Below, piece by piece: positions 7,869 through 15,044 of a stretch of 52,962 nt of DNA; positions within the stretch are counted from its first letter, which is position 1, and each line of letters opens with the position of its first letter. Where the stretch lies: contig CALBLG010000210.1 of NCBI GenBank assembly GCA_937895975.1, positions 1-52,962 on the forward strand. The letters are read 5' to 3'. The DNA is from an uncultured Slackia sp. (GTDB lineage Bacteria > Actinomycetota > Coriobacteriia > Coriobacteriales > Eggerthellaceae). Under the pieces are notes generated by a model that was not told the DNA's origin, searched no databases, and was given only the letters and a program-made list of their open reading frames with translations. Position numbers and translations under genes: made by a program.

Positions 7869-8819
7869 CTAGAGCTTGGTCACATTGCCGTCGGCATCGC
7901 GCTCGACCTTCATTCCGGAAACCGAGATGTAGCCGTTGTCGGCAACCAGGCTGCCTTGGACCTCGTCGCTCATCATGAAGTCGATGAACGCCTGGGTGGC
8001 CTCGTCGGGCTGCGCGGCGGTGTACATGTGCTCGTAGGCCCAAATCTTCCAATCGTTCGTCTCGACCGTAGACGTCTCGGGCTTCACGCCATCGACGCTC
8101 AGGGCCTTGATGCTGTCGTCATAGTAGGAAAACGCCAGGTAAGAAATGGCGCCCGGGGTGTCTTTCACCATTTTGGCGGCAGTGCCCGAAGAATCCTGTT
8201 CTTGGGGCTTGAAGCTATCGGGCACCTTGGTGCCGGCAAGCACGGCCTTCTCGAACACCGCACGCGTGCCCGATCCCGATGCGCGGTTGATGACGGTGAT
8301 GGCCAAATCGTCGCCGCCGACTTCTTTCCAATTGGTGATTTCGCCCGTGAAGATCTTCTTCAAGTCGTCCATCTTGATGTCATCGATGGAAACGCCCTTG
8401 TTCACAACCGGGCCCATGCCAACGACGCACACCTTGTTGTCGGCAAGCTTGTCGGCATCGGATTTGTTGTCGAGCTTTTCCTCGGCGAACACGTCGGAAT
8501 CGCCGATTTGCACAGCGCCCTGGACGATTTGCGTAATGCCTTGGCCAGAACCGCCGCCCTGGACGGTGATGGTGACGCCGGAATTTTCTGCCTGGAATTT
8601 CTCGGCAGCGGCCTCGACGAGCGGCTGCAGAGCCGTGGAACCAACAGCAGTGATGGAGCCCGTAATGCCCTTGGCCTCGGGCTTTGCGGCATCGGCGCTG
8701 GAATTGGAGGCCGAACCAGAGTTGCTCGAGCAACCCACCAGGCCGCCCAGACCGGCAAGAATAACGGTGCTGCCCGCAACCGTGAGAAAGCGGCGGCGGC
8801 TCATGGAGCAGTTTTGCAT
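7869..8819 (-). CDS. pstS: Phosphate-binding lipoprotein PstS with Tat-like signal
   Basis: A 316-residue extracytoplasmic phosphate receptor. I start it at ATG 8819, preceded by AAAGGAACG. The signal has a twin-arginine stretch (SRRRFLTVAG, residues 7-16) and the lipobox GLVGC (Cys30), so it is probably exported folded and lipid-anchored. The phosphate-site segments are visible: TAVGSTALQPL near residue 57, QGGGSGQGITQI near 86, GDSDVFAEE near 104, and NRASGSGTRAVFE near 182. A triple direct repeat resembling a PHO box lies 59-85 bases upstream, which implies induction by phosphate starvation through the PhoB homologue at 10787-11491. Confidence 0.93.
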   Translation of the reverse strand: MQNCSMSRRRFLTVAGSTVILAGLGGLVGCSSNSGSASNSSADAAKPEAKGITGSITAVGSTALQPLVEAAAEKFQAENSGVTITVQGGGSGQGITQIVQGAVQIGDSDVFAEEKLDNKSDADKLADNKVCVVGMGPVVNKGVSIDDIKMDDLKKIFTGEITNWKEVGGDDLAITVINRASGSGTRAVFEKAVLAGTKVPDSFKPQEQDSSGTAAKMVKDTPGAISYLAFSYYDDSIKALSVDGVKPETSTVETNDWKIWAYEHMYTAAQPDEATQAFIDFMMSDEVQGSLVADNGYISVSGMKVERDADGNVTKL

Positions 8820-8862
8820 AGTAATGCGTTCCTTTCGGATAAGTTTCCCTTCAATGAAAACC

Positions 8863-8904
8863 ATCCTAAAAAGGCCGCGTCACGTTCCCGTCAGGCGAAC
8901 GTCA
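8863..8904 (-). promoter_or_regulatory. Candidate PHO box and -10 of pstS
   Basis: On the minus strand TGACG occurs three times in exact 11-base phase (8904-8900, 8893-8889, 8882-8878), and TAGGAT at 8868-8863 could be the -10. Tandem 11-bp repeats overlapping the -35 region are the known architecture of PhoB sites. The half-site sequence differs from the E. coli TGTCA. The position before pstS and the nearby phoB/phoR genes support the reading. Confidence 0.55.
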
Positions 8905-8927
8905 AGTGCGGGTAAAGCCATCCCGCC

Positions 8928-9086
8928 GTTCCCGCTTTCGCGGCGAGGGGCCATCTGGGGCCACGATTCGCTACCGCTACGCCTTCGGCTCCGCTATGCG
9001 CTCATCTGGCCGCGCTTAACGAAAAACTGAAAAACAGGTTTGAGCGCGGACGACCCCATATGGTCCCTCGCCGCGAAAGCGGGAAC
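8928..9086 (-). repeat. Variable-arm/conserved-core hairpin element, copy A
   Basis: Arms 8928-8960 and 9054-9086 pair at 31 of 33 positions. The 93-base core, read on the minus strand, begins TCGTCCGCGCTCAAAC, contains GCCAGATGAGCGCATAG, and ends GCGGTAGCGAATCGTGG. The core matches copies B (9116-9272) and C (18786-18956); the arms do not match those of the other copies. Confidence 0.85.
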
Positions 9087-9115
9087 TTCAAAAGTCCCCA
9101 CCGCAATGCCACTAG

Positions 9116-9272
9116 CGATCGGCGCGTGCGCCGGGGGATGCCAAGGTCGTCTGAGTTCAAACTTGTTCTTCATTCCAAAGTTAAACGAGGCCAGGTGAGC
9201 GCATAGCGGAGCCCGCAGGGCGGAGCGGTAGCGAGCCGTGGCCTTGGCATGCCCCGGCGCACGCGCCGATCG
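9116..9272 (+). repeat. Variable-arm/conserved-core hairpin element, copy B
   Basis: Arms 9116-9146 and 9242-9272 pair at 30 of 31 positions. The 95-base core begins TCGTCTGAGTTCAAACTTG, contains GAGCGCATAGCGGAGC, and ends GCGGTAGCGAGCCGTGG. The element is inverted relative to copy A and separated from it by 29 bases. Its right edge lies one base from the phoR stop codon. Confidence 0.85.
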
Positions 9273-9273
9273 C

Positions 9274-10782
9274 CTAGCGAGCTGGGAACGCTACTTCGAT
9301 GATTGTGCCTTGGGGCTTGTTGTCGCGCACCGTGATCGCCGCGCCATGCACCTGGGCGGCGTGCTTCACGATTGCCAGGCCCAAGCCACTGCCGCCGGTT
9401 TCTTTCGAACGGCTTTCATCCACGCGGAAGAATCGCTCGAAAACGCGTTCGCGCAGTTCTTTCGGAATGCCAATTCCCGTGTCGCTAACGCGCACGCACG
9501 CCGAACCGTCGGCGCAGCCTTCCACCTCAATGGTTGCCGCGCCGCCCTCGACGTTATAGCGAATGGCATTTTCTGCCAAGTTGCGCACGAGCTCGCCCAC
9601 GATGCGCGCATTGCCACGCACTTGAACGGGCTCATTGTCGTGACGCGAGATAGCCACGGAAAGGTCAACGCCCAAATCGGACGCATACGGTCGCAGGCGC
9701 ACGCATACGTCGTTCGCAACGGATTCGAGCGACACGTCCTGTGCCATGTCAACGCCCAGATCGCTACCGGCTTGCACCCCCACGGCACCGCCTTCGACGG
9801 CAACCGTGCCCATGTCGTCGAGCTTCGACAGCGAAATGATGTCGTCCACCATGCCCTTCATACGCTGCGATTCGTCGTGAATGGTGCGCGCGAAACTCTT
9901 GATGTCCTCGGGCTTGGCGATGCCCGCCGCGATGATTTCCGCATAGCCCGATATAACCGTGAGCGGCGTTTTCAGCTCGTGCGAGACATTCGCCGTGTAT
10001 TGGCGGCGCTCGCTGGCCTGGGCATCGAGACGTTTGCGTTGCGCATCCAGGCGCGCAAGCAGCGGCTCAAGCTCTTCGGGCGCATCGGACTCGAGCGGCT
10101 TGTCGAGGTTCACGCGCATCAAATCGCCGCTGATCACATTCGCCAAGAAGCGCGACGCAACCGCAGCGGCGATAAGCGCGAGCACCACCACGATGGCGCA
10201 TGGACCCAACATGCTGAGCACCACGCCCCATACGCTCGACTGAGTGGTGGCGAAACGCAGCACGTCGCCATTTTGCAGGCGAATCGAATGGTACAGCGTC
10301 ACTTCCTGCAGCGTTTCGGAATAGCGGCCGGCACTGCTTTCGCCCGTTTGCTCCGCTTCGATGAATTCGGGACGCGCCGCGTGGTTTTCAAGTACCGAGA
10401 CATCGCTTACGTCGTTGTCGAAAATCACCGTTCCGTCAGACGAGATAAGCGTGATGCGTTTGTCGGATCCCACCAATTGGGCCTGATCTTCAAGAAAATC
10501 AACCAACTCGTCGCCGTCGAGCGACTCGGCCTCGATGTGCGAGGCGTAACGTTGGGCCTCCTGGGCGATATCGTTCGAAGCCCGCGCGTCAAGCGCAGCG
10601 TACGAAGCAGCCGCGAACGAAATCACGCACACCAGGGCAACCACCACTGTGGCGACCATGATGGCCGCAGCCGCGTTGCGCGAAAGCGAGTGGTGCGAGA
10701 ATGCGCGACGCGAACGCGCCCTCGAATTCGGCACGCCTGCAGCAGATTCAGATTGGCCTTCCGATGCGACGTGAATAACCAT
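9274..10782 (-). CDS. phoR: PhoR-type sensor histidine kinase
   Basis: A 502-residue membrane sensor kinase. TM1 is at about residues 37-62, an extracytoplasmic sensor segment spans 63-183, TM2 is at 184-210, and a short linker leads to the H-box NVSHELKTPLT (His268). The ATP-binding domain shows the N-box NLAENAIRYN, VSDTGIGIP and GGSGLGLAIVKH. The gene starts four bases after the response-regulator stop and follows phoU, which makes phosphate the likely signal (inference). The extracytoplasmic part is longer than in E. coli PhoR, which has almost none, and resembles the Gram-positive PhoR/WalK layout. No PAS domain is obvious. Confidence 0.88.
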   Translation of the reverse strand: MVIHVASEGQSESAAGVPNSRARSRRAFSHHSLSRNAAAAIMVATVVVALVCVISFAAASYAALDARASNDIAQEAQRYASHIEAESLDGDELVDFLEDQAQLVGSDKRITLISSDGTVIFDNDVSDVSVLENHAARPEFIEAEQTGESSAGRYSETLQEVTLYHSIRLQNGDVLRFATTQSSVWGVVLSMLGPCAIVVVLALIAAAVASRFLANVISGDLMRVNLDKPLESDAPEELEPLLARLDAQRKRLDAQASERRQYTANVSHELKTPLTVISGYAEIIAAGIAKPEDIKSFARTIHDESQRMKGMVDDIISLSKLDDMGTVAVEGGAVGVQAGSDLGVDMAQDVSLESVANDVCVRLRPYASDLGVDLSVAISRHDNEPVQVRGNARIVGELVRNLAENAIRYNVEGGAATIEVEGCADGSACVRVSDTGIGIPKELRERVFERFFRVDESRSKETGGSGLGLAIVKHAAQVHGAAITVRDNKPQGTIIEVAFPAR

Positions 10783-10786
10783 GCGC

Positions 10787-11491
10787 CTAAGCCTTCAAGC
10801 GATAGCCGACGCCACGCACGGTTTCGACGTATGCCGACGCGTCGGGACACGCCTCCGAGAGCTTCTTGCGCAGGGTTTGCACATGCGCGTCGACCGTACG
10901 CGTTTCGCCAGCCACGCTGTAGCCCCACACGCGCTCGAGCAAACGATCGCGCGACACCACGATGCCCCGATTTTCCATCAGGTAATGCAGCATCTCGAAT
11001 TCTTTATGCGTCAGCTGCACTTCATTGCCGCCGGCGGTCACGCGGTAGCGCGCCGAATCCAAGCAGATGGGACCGGCCTCAAGCACGTCGCCTTCGGCTG
11101 CGTCCCCCGCGGCCTCCTTCACGTCGCGCGCACGGCGACGCAGAAGCGCGTTCACGCGCGAAATGAGCTCCATCATGCCGAACGGCTTGGCCAGGTAATC
11201 GTCGGCGCCGGCATCGAGCCCACACACCGTGTCGAACTCGGTCGACTTTGCCGTGAGCATCATGATGGGCACGTTCGCCGTGCGCGCATCGGCGCGCAAA
11301 CGCTTCAATACCGAAATGCCATCCTCGTCGGGCAGCATCACATCGAGGAGAAACAAATCGGGCACTTCGCTCGCCAATGCGGCATCCATCTCGGTCGCAC
11401 GCGAAAAGCCGCGGGTTGCATGACCCGTTTGCTCAAGCGTGTACAGCGCCAAATTGCGAATTTGTTCATCGTCCTCGAGGTAATAAATCAT
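10787..11491 (-). CDS. phoB: PhoB-type OmpR-family response regulator
   Basis: A 234-residue DNA-binding regulator. The receiver domain covers residues 1-120, with the acidic pair at 7-8, phospho-acceptor Asp50 in FLLDVMLP, and the conserved Lys in YLAKPFG. The winged-helix output domain occupies about 135-234 and ends TVDAHVQTLRKKL...VRGVGYRLKA. The start ATG overlaps the phoU stop (ATGA), so the two are translationally coupled, and phoR follows after four bases. It probably binds the triple repeat before pstS (inference). Confidence 0.9.
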   Translation of the reverse strand: MIYYLEDDEQIRNLALYTLEQTGHATRGFSRATEMDAALASEVPDLFLLDVMLPDEDGISVLKRLRADARTANVPIMMLTAKSTEFDTVCGLDAGADDYLAKPFGMMELISRVNALLRRRARDVKEAAGDAAEGDVLEAGPICLDSARYRVTAGGNEVQLTHKEFEMLHYLMENRGIVVSRDRLLERVWGYSVAGETRTVDAHVQTLRKKLSEACPDASAYVETVRGVGYRLKA

Positions 11492-12147
11492 CCGAGAACC
11501 TCTCCCTTGTAGCGGCCGGTTAGTGCGTATTCTACCCATTCGGCGATGTTTTGGGCATGATCGCCCACACGCTCGAGGTATTTGGCCAGCATCAACGCCT
11601 CGACCAGGTTCGCGGCGGGGTCGGTTTCCTGTTGAATGCCGGCAACCACGTCGACCTTCACGCGTTCGAACAGCGCATTGATAACCGCATCTTCTTCGAT
11701 GGCCGCGCGGGCGGCGTCGGCATCGCGGCGCACAAACGCGTCCACGGCGTCGTGCACCATGCCGCACGCGCGCTCGCCCATAGCTCGCAGATGCCCCGAA
11801 AGCTCTGGGTCGAGCGAGCCGTCGAGCGTCAACGAAATCTCGGCGATGTCGGCCGCTTGGTCGCCGATGCGCTCCATGTCGCCCACCATTTTCAGCGCCG
11901 CCGACACGCGATGCAGGTCGGTCGCCACGGGCTGCTGGGTAAGCAGCAACTTCAGGCACAGCCCTTCAATATCGCGTTCTTGGCGATCGATTTCATCGTC
12001 GCCGTCGATAACCGCATGCGCCACCTTCGCATCGCGCGACTTAAGCGCCTCGATCGACGAACGCAGCGCCTCTTCCATCGAGGCCGCCATCACCAAAAGC
12101 TGGGCGTCGAGCAACTGCAGCTGGGAATCGAATACCGAGCGAGCCAT
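11488..12147 (-). CDS. phoU: Phosphate signalling/transport regulator PhoU
   Basis: A 219-residue cytoplasmic, all-helical protein with two PhoU repeats. Each carries the metal-binding E/DxxxD pattern: DDEIDRQERDIE near residue 48, VGDMERIGDQAADIAE near 87, and the equivalent YLERVGDHAQNIAEWV near 190. PhoU links the Pst transporter to the kinase and keeps the regulon off when phosphate is plentiful. The gene begins three bases after the pstB stop and overlaps phoB by four bases. Confidence 0.93.
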   Translation of the reverse strand: MARSVFDSQLQLLDAQLLVMAASMEEALRSSIEALKSRDAKVAHAVIDGDDEIDRQERDIEGLCLKLLLTQQPVATDLHRVSAALKMVGDMERIGDQAADIAEISLTLDGSLDPELSGHLRAMGERACGMVHDAVDAFVRRDADAARAAIEEDAVINALFERVKVDVVAGIQQETDPAANLVEALMLAKYLERVGDHAQNIAEWVEYALTGRYKGEVLG

Positions 12148-12150
12148 GGC

Positions 12151-12921
12151 TTAACCAAACCTTCCCGTGATGTAGTCTTCCGTGCGTTTGTCGTTGGGGT
12201 GGCCGAACAGCGTGCCCGTGTCATCGAATTCCACCAAATCGCCCAGCAGGAAGAACGCGCATTTGTCGCTGACGCGTGCGGCCTGCTGCATGTTGTGGGT
12301 AACCATGACCACCGTGTAGTCTTTTTTCAATTCGATGGCGAGCTCTTCAATTCTGCCTGTTGAAATGGGGTCAAGCGCACTGGTAGCTTCGTCCATCAGC
12401 AGTACTTCAGGCTCTACGGCAAGCGCGCGCGCAATGCACAAACGCTGCTGCTGGCCGCCCGAAAGCGCCAGTGCGCTCTTCTTCAAGCGGTCTTTCACTT
12501 CATCGAAAATCGCAGCCTTGCGCAGCGCGCCTTCGACGATTTCATCGAGCTCGGCCTTGCTTTTAATGCCATGGGTTCGTGGGCCGAACGCCACATTGTC
12601 GTACACGCTCATGGGAAACGGGTTCGCCTTTTGAAACACCATTCCCACACGCTTGCGCAGCAGGTTCACATCGGTTTCTTTGGAATACAGCTCCTGGCCA
12701 TCAAGCTTTACTGAGCCTTCAATGCGACAGCCCTCGATGGTGTCGTTCATGCGGTTCAGCGTGCGCAAAAACGTCGATTTGCCGCACCCCGAGGGGCCAA
12801 TAAACGCCGTGATTTGATTCTTCGGCATGTCCATACCAATGCCGTGCAGCGCATGGAACGCGCCATAGTACAAATCGAGATTTTTCACCGCGATTTTCGT
12901 TTGACTTGAAGCTTCGGCCAC
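12151..12921 (-). CDS. pstB: Phosphate ABC transporter ATPase PstB
   Basis: A 256-residue ATPase of the phosphate importer. It has Walker A GPSGCGKST near residue 42, Q-loop VFQKANPFPMSVYDN, signature LSGGQQQRL, Walker B VLLMDEATSALDP, and a switch His in MVTHNMQQA. The segment FPMSVYDNVAFGPR and the ending DYITGRFG are diagnostic for PstB. Translation starts at GTG 12921 behind AAAGGG. Here pstB is the first gene of the regulatory unit, not part of pstSCAB, so its ATPase must be supplied from a transcript start different from that of the permeases. Confidence 0.94.
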   Translation of the reverse strand: MAEASSQTKIAVKNLDLYYGAFHALHGIGMDMPKNQITAFIGPSGCGKSTFLRTLNRMNDTIEGCRIEGSVKLDGQELYSKETDVNLLRKRVGMVFQKANPFPMSVYDNVAFGPRTHGIKSKAELDEIVEGALRKAAIFDEVKDRLKKSALALSGGQQQRLCIARALAVEPEVLLMDEATSALDPISTGRIEELAIELKKDYTVVMVTHNMQQAARVSDKCAFFLLGDLVEFDDTGTLFGHPNDKRTEDYITGRFG

Positions 12922-13087
12922 GAGCGCCCTTTCTTTCCCAATTCGAAAAACGGGAATTCACTCTAAGGGCGTCCGAACAAGCCAACGTTATGCAATTGCA
13001 AAAATAAGGTAAAGAAAGAGGCCATCCCGCCTCGGCTGCGTCTCTTCAGTTGAACCGCTTCGTCGCAGATCGCGCCAATGTCAGCGA

Positions 13088-13186
13088 GCAGGGCTCTGGT
13101 GAGTGCAGTTTGGGCGAAACCAAGGCGACGCGTACTTCGGTACGCGAGCCGCAGGTTGAACCCAAAATGCGCCACCAGAGCCCTGC
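13088..13186. repeat. Hairpin element with 14-bp arms and structured core
   Basis: GCAGGGCTCTGGTG at 13088-13101 pairs perfectly with 13173-13186. Inside, CGCGTAC-TTCG-GTACGCG forms a second hairpin with a UUCG-type loop, flanked by imperfect GCAGTTTGGG/CCCAAAATGC arms. The element lies between folD (3' end) and pstB (5' end). The core is unrelated to copies A-C. Confidence 0.7.
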
Positions 13187-13200
13187 GCAGCGGCGGGAGC

Positions 13201-14067
13201 TTACGCCGTTCGACAGAACGGCGTAGCTTTTTCGGCCGCTTCCACAACATGCTTCATCAGCATGCTGGTGGTTACGCCGCCAATGCCGCGCGGAACGGGA
13301 GTTATGGCGTCGACGAGCGGCTCGATGGCATCGAAGTCGGCATCACCGCACAGGTTGCCCTCTTCATCGACGTTAATGCCCACGTCGAGCACCGTTTGGC
13401 CGGGATGGAAGAAATCGCGCCCGTAAGCCTTCGCACGGCCCGTGGCCAAAATCACCACATCGCCTTTGCGCACCATGGCAGGCAGGTTGTCGGTATGGGA
13501 ATGGCACGTAGTGACGGTGGCGTGGCGATCGAGCAAAAGCACGCTGACGGGCTTGCCCACAACAAGGCTGCGGCCAACAACCACCACGCGCTTACCCGCG
13601 ATGGGAATATTGTAGGCATCGAGCATTTCAATGCATGCGGCAGCCGTGCATGGCGCGAAGCCCGGGCCACGCCCCGTGAACACCGCAGCCATCGAGCCGC
13701 GACCGATGCCATCGACGTCTTTGGCGGGGTCGAGAGCATCGCAAACGGCCTCTTCATCGAACTGTTTCGGCAGCGGGCGGAACATCAGGCAGCCATGAAT
13801 GGACGGGTCGGCGTTCACCCAGGCAATCACATCCATCAGCTCTTCTTGCGAGGCGTTTTCGGGCAGCGTGATGGTGCGCGCACGAATGCCCAGGTTGGCG
13901 GCTCGTTTCAAAGCCGTGCGCTCGTATGCCAAATCGTCGGGACGCGCGCCAACGCGCACAATGGCAAGGCCCGGTTTCACGCCTTTTTCCTCAAGCGCCG
14001 CAATGCGGCCTTTCAGTTCTTCACGCAATGTATCGATAACCGGCTTGCCCAGCAGCAACTTCGCCAT
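13201..14067 (-). CDS. folD: Methylenetetrahydrofolate dehydrogenase/cyclohydrolase FolD
   Basis: A 288-residue cytoplasmic enzyme interconverting methylene-, methenyl- and formyl-tetrahydrofolate. The Rossmann segment VVVVGRSLVVGKPVSVLLL begins near residue 160, and the C-terminal substrate segment is PVPRGIGGVTTSML. The catalytic Tyr (Tyr48 in AYERTALKRA) is followed by Lys six positions later, whereas E. coli FolD has Tyr-x3-Lys; similar spacing is, as I recall, seen in clostridial homologues. The neighbouring fchA may therefore carry the cyclohydrolase step. The start ATG follows AAGAAAGAA. The gene is part of an fhs-fchA-folD series, but large hairpins separate the members. Confidence 0.92.
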   Translation of the reverse strand: MAKLLLGKPVIDTLREELKGRIAALEEKGVKPGLAIVRVGARPDDLAYERTALKRAANLGIRARTITLPENASQEELMDVIAWVNADPSIHGCLMFRPLPKQFDEEAVCDALDPAKDVDGIGRGSMAAVFTGRGPGFAPCTAAACIEMLDAYNIPIAGKRVVVVGRSLVVGKPVSVLLLDRHATVTTCHSHTDNLPAMVRKGDVVILATGRAKAYGRDFFHPGQTVLDVGINVDEEGNLCGDADFDAIEPLVDAITPVPRGIGGVTTSMLMKHVVEAAEKATPFCRTA

Positions 14068-14089
14068 AATGGTTCTTTCTTCTTGAAAA

Positions 14090-14177
14090 GCGGCGCGGGG
14101 AGCGGGACGGGGGACAGTCCCCTGTCACAAGAACTTGTGGGGCAGGGGACTGTCCCCCGTCCCGCTCCCCGCGCCGC
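14090..14177. repeat. 35-bp perfect inverted repeat between fchA and folD
   Basis: Bases 14090-14124 and 14143-14177 are exact complements (35 bp) around an 18-base loop that itself contains CACAAG/CTTGTG. Each arm contains the near-palindrome GGGGACAGTCCCC. The gap is only 120 bp, so the hairpin fills most of it and lies 22 bases from the folD start. There is no T-run. Confidence 0.9.
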
Positions 14178-14187
14178 CAACTCTGGA

Positions 14188-14802
14188 TTATTTGATAGCA
14201 GCAGCCACTGTATCGTAAATCGCCTGCGCAGCATCGCAGGGCGCGCCCAAAAGTTTTTCGCACTGTTCATTCAACGAAGCAGTACGAGCCGCATCATCCA
14301 TGAGGTTCGTGTTGATATGCACGTTGAGAGCCGCAGCCTGCAAGGCGGCCTTCGCCAAGATGGCGGAAGCGCCCACGTCGGAAAGCACCAGCTTGCTGGC
14401 GTTATTCGCCAAAAAATCGTCGGCGGCAATCACATCGGCGCACACCTGCATAATGCGCAGGGGCACATCGCATGCGTCAACAAGCGCCGCCTGCTCGGCA
14501 GCATGGCGCACGGCCTTTTCGTCCTCGGTCGCACGAGGAAGCTTCCATGTAGCCGCGAGCTGCGAAAACGCCTGCGCATCAGCATCGATAAGCTCGAACA
14601 GCTGCACGCGTGCCGCATCGAGCGCCGCAACCGAAGCGCGCATGTCATCGGCAACATCGGCGAATTTCGGCTTGCCCGCCGTAATGTTGCCCACCATGGC
14701 GCCCAAAGCGGCCGCAAGCGCGCCAGCATACGCCGCGCCCCCGCCGCCCCCGGGCACCGGAGCCGCCGAAGCTAGTTCGTCAACAAATTCAGTGTTCACC
14801 AT
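14188..14802 (-). CDS. fchA: Methenyltetrahydrofolate cyclohydrolase (cyclodeaminase family)
   Basis: A 204-residue, mostly helical protein of the formiminotransferase-cyclodeaminase C-terminal family. The family signature is the glycine-rich APVPGGGGGAAYAGALAAALG at residues 14-34 (written here as APVPGGGGG then AAYAGALAAALG). DDFLANNASKLVLSDVGAS near 127-145 is also conserved. Free-standing members act as methenyl-THF cyclohydrolase (FchA) or formimino-THF cyclodeaminase. Position between fhs and folD, and no formiminotransferase or histidine-degradation gene nearby, favours FchA. The Shine-Dalgarno site is weak (GGGATA). Confidence 0.82.
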   Translation of the reverse strand: MVNTEFVDELASAAPVPGGGGGAAYAGALAAALGAMVGNITAGKPKFADVADDMRASVAALDAARVQLFELIDADAQAFSQLAATWKLPRATEDEKAVRHAAEQAALVDACDVPLRIMQVCADVIAADDFLANNASKLVLSDVGASAILAKAALQAAALNVHINTNLMDDAARTASLNEQCEKLLGAPCDAAQAIYDTVAAAIK

Positions 14803-14870
14803 AGTTATATCCCATACGGGTCGGGGAACCGCTCCGGCTCTTTACCGGCGAGTTCCTAGCATATGCAAGA

Positions 14871-14900
14871 ATGGGCCAAGGGGGCTGCCCCTTGGCCCAT
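14871..14900. terminator. GC-rich hairpin, possible terminator downstream of fhs
   Basis: ATGGGCCAAGGGG (14871-14883) pairs perfectly with CCCCTTGGCCCAT (14888-14900) around a 4-base loop. No T-run follows, so termination is uncertain. Confidence 0.45.
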
Positions 14901-14917
14901 CGAAAGTTATCAACAGG

Positions 14918-15027
14918 GCCGGGCATGGGCGACGCCCTGTTGGCGGCTTTCCGCACGAGCCGAAAGCGCCAGTGGCGCTTTCGTGCGAGCCAGGACTTCC
15001 GCAAACAGGGCGTCGCCCACGCCCGGC
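14918..15027. repeat. Nested inverted-repeat element between fhs and fchA
   Basis: Arms 14918-14941 and 15004-15027 pair at 23 of 24 positions. The 62-base interior holds GAAAGCGCC-AGT-GGCGCTTTC within a further GCACGA/TCGTGC pair. It begins 17 bases past the fhs stop codon. The interior is unrelated to the other hairpin elements. Confidence 0.75.
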
Positions 15028-15044
15028 CCGCAAAGGTAACCTAT

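Noticed and set aside
12963..13250. Minus-strand 95-codon frame between folD and pstB
   Set aside because: It runs through the 13088-13186 hairpin element and overlaps the folD end; it probably reads a repeat, not a protein.
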